Shown here in pieces: positions 48,500 to 59,375 of a stretch of DNA of 64,000 nucleotides (positions within the stretch are counted from its first letter, which is position 1; each line of letters begins with the position of its first letter). The DNA is from Symsagittifera roscoffensis (Eukaryota; Xenacoelomorpha; Acoela; Convolutidae), in assembly GCF_963678635.1 (NCBI RefSeq), contig NC_087069.1, positions 12,916,874-12,980,873 on the forward strand. Direction: 5' to 3'. Position numbers and translations under genes: made by a program. The notes under the pieces are model-generated. The model saw only the letters and a list, made by a program, of their open reading frames with translations, had not been told where the DNA came from and did not search any database.

Positions 48500-48960
48500 T
48501 AAGAGAAAGTGGTAAAAAAATTGCTCATAAAGGCTAAAAATGCTGCTGATCCTATGGAAACTCCTTAGAATAGTCTAATAAATATGTTGGTTTTCAATAA
48601 CAAATTTTGAAAGGGTTTCCCATAACAAAATTGTTCATCAAATGGTATCTAGTTGAATTCAATGTTCATATCAGCAGTGGTATAATATTGTCCGTTTATT
48701 TATGTGAGTAATAGTTGTATTGGTTCTATAGGCCAATTGCATTTATATTCAACAATTAAGGAGTTGAGGTATCTTGCGTGTAGGCAATTTTAAGTGATTC
48801 GCTTTTAGCGAGAATGATGACGAGATTGATTGAGGTGTTTCCTTTTTGCTTGTTGTTCTTTATTTACTGGCAATATGATTTCATATTGTTCAAGAATGTC
48901 TAGTAATTTGTTTACTTTATCTTGAAAGTGAATTGGTACCTTACTTGCTTGTTGATTTTA
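48500..48960 (-). pseudogene. Fossil Gypsy RT
   Basis: Reading the minus strand through stops gives ARYLNS, WPIEPIQLLLT, INGQYYTTADMN and GVSIGSAAFLAFMSNFF. These are consecutive RT blocks matching, in order and spacing, those in the Gypsy RT at 32217-32480. The upstream part gives IHFQDKVNKLLDILEQY, corresponding to the RT N-terminus. The catalytic D-D pair was not found. Clearly dead. Confidence 0.72.
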
Positions 48961-48999
48961 AAAAACTCTGTCAGGTTTAAAAGGGAGGTGTAATGGTCA

Positions 49000-50150
49000 A
49001 TATATTTTTCCAACGTCAAATTTACATCTAGCGTAGACAATCGAGTTTTTTAATTATAGATCTGCTAACTGATCAAATTTTTGATGATTAAATTGAGAAT
49101 GATGAAAATTGAACATTCTGAGAAATTTTTGTTGTTCAAATGTATATTTTTGAAATTGAGATTTGAAATGTAGCTTGAAATAAGATATTTTTTGTGAAAT
49201 AATCCCTTGTTTGTTCACAATCATTTGTAATGTTAATAAAGATACTTCTTCATAAAGAACTGTTGTTCGACAAATATCCGGTAGCTTCAAAATATTTTTT
49301 ACTCTAAATGCTCTTTTTTCTGTTTGGTTAAAGGTTGCATTTCTTTCTCAATATCCTAAAAGTCCTAAAAGCAACCTGTGATTTTATATGGCGAACTGCT
49401 GTATACGTGTAGAGATATTACATCTGAGTTTGTATCTGTGGCATAAAAATGGATGAAAATGTTACTCTAAAATAATAGGAATTGGTTTAATTTCATGGTC
49501 AGACTTTTTGTTTATTTTGAACAATTTTATATTGATGTAATTGACTGACTGAGAAGTCATATACATGTCCTGAAAGTGGTATCAAGTGTTTGCGTTGTTG
49601 ATTATATATGGGTTAGATTTTTGAGAAAAAAGGAGGTTGTTTATTGATTCTTTGGAAAAATGTTAGTTTTGTTTTATTTATTGTTGTAGTATTGTCCTTT
49701 AGATGTAACTCAATATATATGATGTTGATAGTTGGGATGTATTTTGTAACCAGCGGTAGTCCAATGATATTGTGTTTTATTTCTGTTGGTGTGGAACAAG
49801 GTAGAATTTATAATGATTATCCTGCCTATTTGATCTGCTAGATGTCTTTTTTGAATTGTTTTGTGAAATTTTTCTGTCTGGTGATCTTCGGCAAAATTAA
49901 GTTTGATAAAGAGATTGTGGTCTGTAATTCTTTTAGCTATCTGGAAGTGGTTTTTCTGAGCTGTTGTAACTTTGAACTTTTTGTTGGGTAGATATTGATT
50001 ATTTTCTTGGATTGGTAAAAAGATATAATTGGTTCTCCGTTCTTTTGTGGTTTATTTTGGTTATCCTGTTGTTATTGTCTGCATTCAGCATTGCTATGTC
50101 TATATGAATGAAAGATGGTTTACCTTTGAAATTTGGATTGTTTTCGTAAA
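49000..50150 (-). pseudogene. Fossil pol upstream region
   Basis: Interrupted minus-strand frames between the RT blocks and the second Gag-region copy. A 78-residue frame at 49054-49290 is Lys/Phe/Gln-rich and a stretch near 49690-49840 could be a decayed protease region, but no active-site triplet survives. Assigned by position only. Confidence 0.4.
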
Positions 50151-50153
50151 TGT

Positions 50154-50573
50154 TTAACAATTGAAAGATTTTTTCTGCATTTGGTATTTGTGAAAAGTTA
50201 AATGTTGGATCTGTGTAATCGCTTGGTGTTTCAGATAATATGGTAATGGAATTTCATTTTGCATTTGATTGGGTTGATAATTTTGAGTTGTGTGATGGTA
50301 TATTTTTATTATATGATGCCGAATTTTGTCTTTGAGGGAAAGATTGTCTTGTTCGTCGTGTTTGTTTGGAGTGCATTTAGGGTTCAAAAGTATCTGGTTG
50401 ATAATTATTATCTGGTAGATCAATATCATTCCAGTTATTATTTCGTTGTTTTTTAATTTATTGTTGCTGACTTTGATTGAAGTAGTCTTCATCTTCAGAA
50501 TAGTATGGCTGATTTTTTGTGAATTGTTTGTTTGTGGGATTTCTGTTTTGTTGAGAAGATGGATAATTTTCAC
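50154..50573 (-). pseudogene. Gag-region duplicate, copy 2
   Basis: 139-residue minus-strand frame whose left 300 bases are a diverged copy of 48009-48263. Asn/Gln/Lys/Ile-rich and low complexity. It is separated from copy 1 by about 2.2 kb that includes the RT remnant. Confidence 0.55.
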
Positions 50574-53540
50574 TACAGTCTGTTGCAGTTGTTTTTCATT
50601 AAAGACAACTGATTGAAGAGCTGGTTGTGGTATCTGTTTATTGTGTTTTTGTTTTTGTTATTGATTTATATGGCGGTTTGTCTAAGAAGGTTTTGTTATT
50701 GGTCTATTTAAGTTGCGAACAAAATCTTAATTCTGATTTGCAAAACTCTTCCTATTTGATTAATTTTGGTTGTTTGATTGTCGCGGCTTGGTTATTGGAC
50801 TATATGATTGATGATCCACCTTAGAAAATTTTGGAACAACAGATGGTTTTACTGTTAATTGAATGGTGGTTTGTGGAAAAGGATTTTTTTTTATTATATG
50901 GTGTCGAAAGTGTTGAGTGAACAGGAGAAATACACTGTTGTGTTGATGTACGTATTTTTTCATCTACTTCCTCATTTGTAAAATGTGACAGGTTTTGTAT
51001 ATCTTGTTGTCTAAGATTTCTAGTTCCATTAAGGGTTTCTTGTGTATTTATAAATGTTGAGTTTAAACTATGATTTCCTGTTCTATCGTTAAGCATTGAG
51101 TTATAATTTAAGGGTGTTGCATCCATAGTGAGTGGGGTAACTCTTAACTAGTCTTTGTGTACAGAAACAATGGCGATTGCTGCAATCGAAATATCTCGAT
51201 GATTTTTTTAGTATTTCTTTCGATACTAATACACTGTTGTAACTATAAATAATAGTGAAAACGTCGTTTGTAAAGATTAAGTTTGTTCTTTGTGAATTAT
51301 GATGTTGTACATTTTTTATACATTCTGTAAGAACTTCTGTAAATTCTAGATCTGTGTCATCTGTTTGTTTTTGATGCGGTGTTTGATTTGCTTGTGATGG
51401 CAATAGTTCAATAGTGATTATTCCGTAATATGAAGTGATATTACAGATGCTTTTTAAATAGTGGTCAAGTATTTGTCTTTTAATTCTTACTTCGGTAAAA
51501 TCCTGTTCACATGGGCTATTTCCTTTTTTGAATAAATTTGCAATTCAGTTATGACATATTCTAGCGGGATCATTTTGTGGTTGGATGACAAAAGAAAGTA
51601 TAGAAACTTCGTCGAAATTTTCGTTTTATTGAATCACTTTTTTTATTTTAGTCCTGTTGTTGTGTAACCTTCATTATCTCTTATTGGTTGAATCCAATTT
51701 CATAGTCGTACTGGCTTACGGATATATAATTTTTTTTCTACGTTTACCTTTCATCGATGATGGTGTTGTGGATTCTGAATCACAAAAATTTTTTTGGTCG
51801 TTTTTTGGGTTGTTTTTATCTATTGACTCTTTTAGATCCTGAAATTCTTGTATTGTAGTTGTATCTGATTCCGGGGTTGCATTACGTCTTTTTGAAAATC
51901 TCAGTCTAATAATTTGCTTTTTTTTGCTTTGTTTGTCTTTTTCCGTGTTCGTCTTTTCGATCTAATATATCCTGTTATTTGTCTGTATGGTGTAATTACA
52001 AGATCGTATCTTTCGTTTTGAATTAAGAAATTGTGAAGAATTAGTGTTTATTTCCTGCCTAAATCAGCTCCTGGCATATGTTTGATGAAGGATGCAAAGC
52101 CCAGTAGTTAGAATTTTATTTTCTAAGCGGTTAGTTCTTAATTTTTGTGGGTTATTCTAATCTTGGGGCATAGATTGTCGAGGTTGACGGGTTGGAGAGA
52201 GTATATCAATTCGTTAGAATGATGTTTACTTTCTCGTGGCAAAGACTTATTTTAAGAAAATTGACTTCATCGTACTCAAGGGTTTGATTTGTGATCGAGC
52301 GTTTGAGAAAAGTAGATTAACCCACAAGGTTCCAGTATAATTAGAAAACAAGTAGATCGTTGGATACTATTTTGAGACTTACTAATTATAACAGTTTTAG
52401 CCCGGGTAATTTTAGCTTAATGTTAAACACAAAGATCCAAAGAAAGCCTTGATGATCTGATTTTAAGGGAATTTGAGATTATCGAAAAGCAAGTATGGGC
52501 AAAATACAAAATTTAAGTAAAAGAAAAATTATAATTTTGAATATTTGTTTAAGAGTTATGATTTTAAATGATATTAATTATTTGAATAAATTTGGTTTTG
52601 TTTTGAGTGAAGAAGCAAAGATGAAGAAAAAAATAGATTTTGAAGAAAGTAACGACTTGCGTATCTTTTTATCAATTGTTATTTTTGTTATATAGTTTAG
52701 CTATAAAGCATCAACCAATTAATTGCTTGGAATATAGGTTTTTTTCCAAGTAATTTTACTTTCATGTCGGAGTATCAAAAGCTACTGCATAGAGGAATCT
52801 GAAGACATATTATCTTTGAGGTTTGCGACTTGTCACAATGTAGTAGCTTTGTCTGTTGTTCAGTTTTTGACCTGATATTTGTCATATCGTTTGAAATATT
52901 GGAGTAGTTTTATTGAGACGTAGAGACGTATATTTTAAATTGTCTATTCCATCTAACATTTTCCAAATTTGCAATTTTGGCCTTATTTCTAATTCTATTT
53001 TGATAAACCTAAATTTGTTAGGTCTTGTTCGAAAATTTTGGTCGCACCAGATGAGTTTAAGCCAGAGATGGCTTTCTCATAGAGTAATTTCAGACAAGGT
53101 ACACAGTCTGTTCGTCACGCTATCTTATTTTTGGCCGGATAGATTCGTGCAACCTCTTAGTCCAATACCAATCTCAATCTTACTCTTATATCTCCTAGTC
53201 TCATTAGATTTAGTGTATAATGGTATCTGCGATTTAGGTTTTTGGAACTTGCCCAAAGGAGAAAAACTGTCTTCTAAGATTTACTCAAATTGTTCTGGTG
53301 CTGAACCTACAATTAGTTTCTGCACTACAAATAAGTGTCAGTTTTAGTTATGATCTATGATTGGTTATTTAGTAATATTTTATAGGGATATTTTATCAAT
53401 AATGTAATTGGTTATAAACACTAGTTTAGAACTGGTTCAACAATCTTTTCTTATTATTGCTCCTCAGCAGTTCTCTCATTTCAAATGATATCGCGAAAAA
53501 ATTTGAAAATTAAAGTAATTTATAACTAATAGTATCAGGG
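50574..53540. other. AT-rich stretch, no supported gene
   Basis: Several short frames are open here (minus 50821-51126 and 51101-51403; plus 52495-52695 and 52913-53347, the last of 144 residues) but none carries a motif I recognise, and base composition gives no coding contrast. A minus-strand stretch at about 51700-51910 is rich in Lys/Arg/Ser/Thr, like a disordered basic region, and may belong to the fossil element. Confidence 0.45.
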
Positions 53541-53544
53541 CAAA

Positions 53545-53807
53545 CACCTGATTGTTTCGAATGCCTTTTAAGCTATATATAGCAGTAATAAGATGAAAAA
53601 GTTAAAGGTTATGAGAAAATGCCATTTTTTTTAAATTGCGATTTTTTGTCAAAATCGTCCTCCCACGTGATATGAAGAGCGAAGTGATAAAATTCGCTCA
53701 TTTAAACAAATGAATTATGGCGAAGAAGCTTCCTTCAACCAATTTGGAACGGTTTCTTAGACGGATTAAATTTCCGAGGTAATTGACTCAACAATTTGAC
53801 CAAAATA
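53545..53807. repeat. Dispersed repeat, left flank of palindrome
   Basis: Similar to 63243-63480, including the run TTCAACCAATTTGGAACG and AGACGGATTAA. The plus strand from ATG at 53717 reads MAKKLPSTNLERFLRRIKFP; the copy at 63418 reads MANKLLSTNLERFLRRINSP. An AG/GTAATT site (53779) follows. Conservation of this short peptide hints at a gene-derived or element-derived exon. Confidence 0.6.
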
Positions 53808-53912
53808 CAGTGCTGATTTAAATTATCCGGACAAAACGAACAAAAATTGAATTTTCAAACGCGTTTTTCTCAAGTTGGATTAAAGTTAGACAAAAAGTGA
53901 AGGTCACAAAAG

Positions 53913-54194
53913 TTGCTTAAAATTTCACCAGAATTATTATGGTGCTATTTTTTCTCCGAAATTCTCAACGAAAAATTTACCCCAAAAATGGGTCATTTTG
54001 GTTTTTTTCAATTAATCAAGAATTACGCTGAAACTACTTTGTTAATTGATGAGAAAATTTTATCACAGGAAGCCTCTCAAGCAGCTCAACAAAGTTTACG
54101 ACGGGTAAAATCTCCAAAAATTTGCGCAAAATGTTTAAAAATTATTTTTAAGCAAAAATTCTGGGTTTTGTATAGTAAAAATCATATTTATTGA
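53913..54194 (+). pseudogene. Conserved open frame in left palindrome arm
   Basis: 93 residues: SPELLWCYFFSEILN, then FTPKMGHFGFFQLIKNYAET and LSQEASQAAQQSLRRVKSPK, continuing into the spacer. In-frame coding seems to extend upstream of the ATG through one stop. Substitutions relative to the right arm are mostly conservative, which suggests that the ancestor was a coding sequence. No family recognised; no catalytic motif. It could be a fragment of a transposon or of a host multigene family. Confidence 0.4.
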
Positions 54195-54197
54195 CTA

Positions 54198-54434
54198 TCA
54201 AGTGAAAACTTTTTCTCTTATACTGGTTTTTGAAGATTTAAATCTTCTTAAACTTTGTTGAGCTGCGTAAGAGGCTTCCTGTGATATAATTTTCTTATCA
54301 ATTAACAAAGTAGTTTCAGCGTAATTCTTGATTAATTGAAAAAAGCCTAAATGACCCATTTTTGGGGTAAAATTTTTGTTGAGAATTTCGGAGAAAAAAT
54401 AGCACCATATTAATTCTGGCGAAGTTCTCAGCAA
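54198..54434 (-). pseudogene. Conserved open frame in right palindrome arm
   Basis: 78 residues on the minus strand, the mirror copy of the frame at 53913-54194: SPELIWCYFFSEILNKNFTP, GFFQLIKNYAETTLLIDKK and EASYAAQQSLRRFKSSK. Both arms carry the same in-frame stop upstream (after LDKK), so the stop predates the inverted duplication. Confidence 0.4.
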
Positions 54435-54589
54435 CTTTTATTCTCTTCACTTTTTGTCTAATCTTAACCCAATTTGAGAAAAACGCTTCTGAAAATTCAA
54501 GTTTTGTTCGTTTTGTCCAGATAATTTAAATCAGCACTGTAGCAATATTTAAACTCCCATAACTTTAAGAAAAATGATCTATAACATAA

Positions 54590-54745
54590 GAAAATTGATT
54601 AGAATTTTTTTTTCAAATTTAAGCTCAGCACAAATTTTTTTTTTTTAAATTTTTTTAAAATATAGCCAAAAAAGGCTAGTTAAAAAGTCGAAATTAGTCT
54701 GAAGATAAAAAACCACCCTGAGCACAAATGTTCCGTTATTTTCGT
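54590..54745. repeat. Dispersed repeat, right flank of palindrome
   Basis: Similar to 63580-63715: AAATTTAAGCTCAGCACAA, GTTAAAAAGTCGAAATT and TCTGAAGA-AAAAAACC are shared. Together with 53545-53807 it shows that the palindrome sits inside a larger dispersed repeat. Confidence 0.6.
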
Positions 54746-54768
54746 TATTTCCCAACAACCCAAAATCT

Positions 54769-55007
54769 TACATTGCTTCGTCGTTAATCCTTTCACATGT
54801 GTTGAAAGTCTGGTTTCCGTAGCAATACTTCCAGTATCCTGCTTCCAGTTCATCATAGCCAAATTCATCCAAAGTCGTTGTGTTAAGATACCATAAAGAC
54901 GATCTTGCCATTACCAATATAGCCAAGTTCAGACCAAATAAAGTGAAGAGCATGATAACATCAAAGATGAAAGCCGACAATCGAATCTTCTTTTTAATCT
55001 CAGGCAT
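54769..55007 (-). CDS. Possible first exon of a claudin-like membrane protein
   Basis: Minus strand, ATG at 55007. Residues 1-8 are basic (MPEIKKKIR), 10-33 form one membrane helix (AFIFDVIMLFTLFGLNLAIL), and then follows an extracellular-like loop with LWYLNT, GYWKYCYGNQ and NTCERI. One membrane segment followed by Trp and two Cys in the loop is the layout of claudin/PMP22/clc-like proteins. The frame ends in GAAGCAAT followed by GTAAGA, a canonical 5' splice site, which would cut inside the last Met codon. About 30 bases upstream of the ATG there is TTTTTTTTCTAG, a good 3' splice or trans-splice acceptor. No downstream exon was found: the intron would run into the dispersed repeat. It could also be chance. 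Confidence 0.4.
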
Positions 55008-55009
55008 TT

Positions 55010-55560
55010 TCGGTCGAAGTTATTCCACCTTTATTTATCTAGAAAAAAAACACCAAAAAAATTGACTGATTGAATTGGATAGGACTGAATATCTGAAGAA
55101 AAACTGGAAAAAATGCCAGAGTGAAAAACACGGTGGTAGGTCAAAAAATCGATGTATCAGCTACCCGAAAACGGGCAGAACATATCAGTAAGCCAAAAAT
55201 GAATATTCCTGATTAGTAAATTAAAAAGTGTGAAAAAAGGTGACCCGTAAACCAAAAAGGTATTTTTCAAAGAAGGAATGTTGCAAAAGAAACAACGTTT
55301 GTTATTGGTTGACCATCAAACTTGATTGTCAATAAGGGTGAAAAGACTTTCAATTTGACTCGTTGATGCGTATACCTTTAGCTCAGTTAGTACTTAACAA
55401 ATCATAAATCGGTTTATTGATATGGCAATTTACTGTAATATCGATTTACTGCAGGCATAATTTGCAAACAGATATCATCTACATTACGAGGCCAAACTGT
55501 GAACTGGATTTGCACACAATTTTTTATCTGTATGTTTCTTGATTCAAGCCTTCAATCAAG
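55010..55560. other. Upstream DNA of the claudin-like exon
   Basis: AT-rich; the only feature is the TTTTTTTTCTAG acceptor-like site on the minus strand (about 55039-55050). No promoter box is distinguishable. Confidence 0.4.
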
Positions 55561-56660
55561 TTTCAAAATGTAAGTGGATTCCACTAACAAAACTTCCGTG
55601 GGTTCCGCGTAAAAATTCCTGTAACGTAAACTTTGTCGGCACAATTGTGGAATTGTCCACAAAATGTGAGTAGAATTCGACAATGTAAGTGGAATCCGCA
55701 ATTGTAAGCGGATTCCACAAACTGTAAGTGGAATTATTACTGAACTTGCACTTAAACAATTAAAAGGTAGAGCTGGAATTCTTATCTATAGCAGTGTGGA
55801 ATTTAAAAGCAAGGACTCAACACTTGTCAGCGGAATCCACAAACAAATCTCAAAACAAAATCACACACTAAATCGGTGGATGTCACCTTTTAGCCTTTCG
55901 AAACACAACAACGAATAAATTCAATGTTTGGAGTCTTTGGGTTGTGAGTTTTTGTGAACACAAGGCATAGAATAACGCCAAGTTAGGTCAGTATTTGGGA
56001 TTGCATCAATCCTAAAAACTTCTGTTGGGGCCACAACACCGAGTAAACACAACCGTATCAATCGTGTTTTGGAAATACAACGCACAGCATATCGCCGACT
56101 TAGGTCAGTATTTGAGATTGCACAATCCCAAATAATGTTTAATGTTGGGGATTGCATGAATCTCAAATATTGATCTAGTGGATTTCGATTCTCGTGAATT
56201 CATGAGGGCAGTATTTGAGATGAATCAAATACTGGTAGTTGATCAATGCAGTAATTGAGATTGAACTTTCTGGTGACCACCTAGTAAATAAAAGATATAA
56301 TTTTAAGCAATATACTACATGTAACATATAGATAAACGGAGTCCACAAACAAAATGAGGATTCCACTTACAATTTGCGGATTCCACTTATATTTTGCAAA
56401 ACCACTTACAAAATGCACATTCCGCTCCTGGTTGCGGATTCCCTAACAGCTCAATTTAACTGTACACATGTCTTTTTATTTGTTTATGGATTCCTCAAAT
56501 GCGATTGTGAACTCCGCAAATTCACTCATGTTTGGAGCAATTTGAGCGGTACAGTGATTTTGGTATGTGTTTGTGGAATCCAAAACAGCAAAAAGATTTT
56601 AAAAAAGTAGCAATGTTGAAATATTTTGGTCTGTTGCGGAATCCGCTTACAATGCACAAA
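55561..56660. repeat. Cluster of TGTAAGTGGAATCCGCA motifs in both orientations
   Basis: Plus-orientation copies: TGTAAGTGGATTCCAC (55569), TGTAAGTGGAATCCGCA (55684), TGTAAGCGGATTCCACA (55703), TGTAAGTGGAATT (55723) and a weaker one at 55825. Minus-orientation copies: GGATTCCACTTACAA (56357), TGCGGATTCCACTTAT (56376), ACCACTTACAA (56401) and TGCGGATTCC (56433); GCGGAATCCGCTTACAA (56636) reads on either strand because GCGGAATCCGC is itself palindromic. Copies on the left are mostly forward, those on the right mostly reverse, so the region is a loose inverted arrangement about 1.1 kb wide. Confidence 0.75.
55950..56170. repeat. Short degenerate duplication
   Basis: The phrase TTAGGTCAGTATTTG-GATTGCA occurs at about 55984 and 56101, each preceded by similar 30-base sequence (CACAAGGCATAGAATA and CAACGCACAGCATA), giving a duplicated unit of about 60 bases 115 bases apart. 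Confidence 0.55.
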
Positions 56661-59375
56661 ATGCAAAAATGGTACGGTAACTACATCCAAACTTCTCGGG
56701 TTGACCTTTGATTGAACAAAAAGCTTGTGATTCTATAACAAAGAGTCTTCAAAAAACGATCATTACACAGTTTCAAACTATGAAAACTGTAATTTAAGCA
56801 TTATTTCCGCTCAAACAATAACTGCTCACTCCTTCCAAATAGGTTTTAGTTAATTTTGAATAAAAAACTTGCCATTTTTTCCAGAAAGAAAGACGCTTAT
56901 TGTTAGTTAAATTTTGATGTTTTTGCATGGAAAAAATGCTTAACAAAAACTTGAGACAATTTTATAAACAAAATTTCAAAAAATCACGATCAAATTTGTT
57001 AGTTTTCATCTTGGTCGCTAAACAAGTTTTCTGAGCAAATAAAATTTTTCCGACAGAATTTTGCATGGATACTTTTTCTAATCTTTTGACTGGGTTCTAT
57101 AACATATTTTGACTGTCTATACAAGACTGGGTCCTAATGCCTAATCAATGCTATAATTTATAATAATTTATAATTTATATTTTCTATAGTTTGTTCGGAA
57201 TCATTTTACTATCTGAAGTGTACATTAGGAGATAAAATATTAAAGTTTAAAACCAGTTAAATCCAGCAATCAAACTAAAAATTTGTACTTACTTATTCAG
57301 AAGTAACAGAAGTAACAATTGAACTGCCAGTTTTTTTTAGAACAAAAATTACAAAAAATTGTAGTACAACTGTGTTTTTCGTATGACTTCAGGGGAAAAT
57401 TCTCGTATTTACACAAAATTGCAAACAAACTAAAAACTGTTTGAAAATTTTAACAATTGTTTTGAACAACGCAACAATATACCTTCCTGAGCATTTTTTC
57501 CTAGAATATTTGAATTTCATTGGCTGTTTTACAAAAAGTATACCATCATATGGTTAGTTGAAATCATTAAAGGGTATAAAGGGTATTATTGTTAGTATAG
57601 GGTATAAAAACAAATTTTTATGTCTTAAATTGATAGAAAATAAAAAATTATACACTTTTGGAAAAAAAATCAGTCGCTGATTTTTCCAGTTATGTTTTAG
57701 GAATTAAGTTTAATGAAAAAACTTGGTTATCAAAAACAATGTCAATCTCTGAAATAAAGTTTCTTTAGATTTTTTATGCTGATTTTCTATGAAAAACATA
57801 GAAGATTGTTGGAAAGATGAGAATGATGGAAATCACATTCATTTTCCATTGTTTGCCAACACCAGTAACTTTATAAAAAAGATGGAGAAGAAATTTGATA
57901 AAAGAAGATTACTGCAAAATTTATGAACAGTGTTCTGTTTCAAAAGAACAGATTCAGACTGAGTGGTCAATCAAAAAAACAATTCAACAGAATTATCTAT
58001 AAAACAAAAGTTGGAGACAAAGACAACGATTTGGATTACTGTTTCTATTTTGATACTGAACAGATTCTCGATTTGTTGGAAACTCTTTTTAAGTTGATTT
58101 TTTTTATAATCGGAAGACCGCCTGTTGTATATGCTACAGTATACCAAAAAAAAAAGAAAAAGATGTATGTATTCTGGCAATTTATTTTCACTTTTTTGAA
58201 ATGGAAGAAATCAGAAATAACTCTATTGATTTTTATTATTCTTTTCGAATAGCTAACTTATCCACATTTTCTCGGTGTCAAAAAAAGGGTTAGTTGTGCA
58301 GTTTTGAAACAAAAAATGAATAATTCTTTTTGATTGATTGATTTTGAAGTTCCAATTACAGTGTTGTTTTTCAGATATAAATTGTTGTGGAGGAAAATGA
58401 GTACTTCATTCTGATTGGTTAATATCAACACGGACAAAGTCAAGAAAAATTGCGCGTTTTTAAAAACAAAATTATAGGTCGATTTTTATACATGGATAAA
58501 GTTTCTAAAATAAGTAAATCTCGTTTCTGGTTGATCAAGATATCCTGCGCACTGTGGAGCTCGCTTCTGATTGATCAAGACATTCTAAGAACTGTGGAGT
58601 TTTGAAAAAATCGAGCTGTACACTCTATGGATATTGCAGCGAGAAACTGAAATGTTCTATTGAGAGTAAGTGTTCCAACCCCGTTTTTTATCTTCTAGTG
58701 AAATTTAAATTGTACAAGGTGATTGATAGCACGCTGAGCAACTTCCAATCAAAACTAACATGATCGCAAGAATTTAGAGTTTTTGTATAATAAAAATTTT
58801 CAGAAAATCGGTTTCTGTGAAACTGCAAAAAACAGCGAAATCTAGATAAAACCTATTGTACATTAGTATTTTCATAATATTTTGCTTTTTATCAAAGGAT
58901 ACAGCTGAAGGAAAAACTAGCGCAAGTAACAATCCAGTTCAAATTCAAATTGATGGGAAATTCTTAATTGAAATCGATCCGAAAACGCCTAATCTACAGT
59001 AATATCTACCAAAAAGCAGTTTTGTGTTGTTCTGTTGTCTTAAGTTTTTTTTATAAAACTGCATACTACAACTTTTTGATGTAAGTATCTGTAAGTTTTT
59101 TTCATGCAGTATCTTCTTAGAAGTACATTTTTTGGAAAACACATCGATCTATTGGAGTGTTTTGCTTTATCCTAATTTTTTTTTGATTTTAAAGTAAGAC
59201 ATTTGGAGTTGTTGCAGAGACTATGAAACGTTAGAAAAACTCATCCTACGGTTACCAGATAATGGATAGATCACGACATTTCATTTCAAAAGATTTTTAA
59301 TGACGAAAAACTCAAAGGCAATTGATAAACCACTCTTCAAACGATAGGACTTTTTCAGAAGTACTTGTACCAGTT
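56661..59375. other. AT-rich stretch, no supported gene
   Basis: No motif recognised on either strand. The longest frame is plus 57923-58252 (109 residues, Lys/Phe/Ile-rich, with a hydrophobic stretch LFKLIFFIIG and a poly-Lys run); composition matches the surroundings, so I do not call it a gene. Part of the polymerase relic that follows may extend into this region beyond recognition. Confidence 0.45.

Larger units (their letters stand above)
47226..53050 (-). mobile_element. Fossil Ty3/Gypsy-like element(s)
   Basis: AT-rich DNA with dispersed retrotransposon remains on the minus strand: Gag capsid-like at 47687-47914, a duplicated Gag segment at 48009-48263 and 50154-50453, RT blocks at 48500-48960, protease/RT linker-like sequence at 49000-50000 and a possible primer-binding site at 53039-53049. 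All frames are heavily interrupted. The order (gag, then pol, then gag again going left) indicates two partial copies or an internal duplication. No LTRs were recognised. It is much older than the Gypsy at 18634-36023. Confidence 0.65.
53808..54539. repeat. Palindrome with 313-bp arms
   Basis: Left arm 53808-54120 (CAGTGCTGATTTAAATTATC...) and right arm 54227-54539 are inverted copies at roughly 88% identity by eye, separated by 106 bases. Both arms end at the same outer base. Each arm is open for about 70 codons in the same relative frame: plus strand from 53913, minus strand from 54434. The peptides share WCYFFSEILN, FTPKMGH, GFFQLIKNYAETTLLID and AAQQSLRR. The frames converge towards the spacer. 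Confidence 0.88.

Noticed and set aside
52913..53347. 144-residue plus-strand frame with hydrophobic stretches
   Set aside because: No recognised domain; it lies at the edge of a fossil element and crosses a primer-binding-site-like sequence on the other strand. Described as part of an unassigned stretch.
57923..58252. 109-residue plus-strand frame
   Set aside because: Lys/Phe/Ile-rich composition matches AT-rich background; no motif, splice site or promoter supports it.
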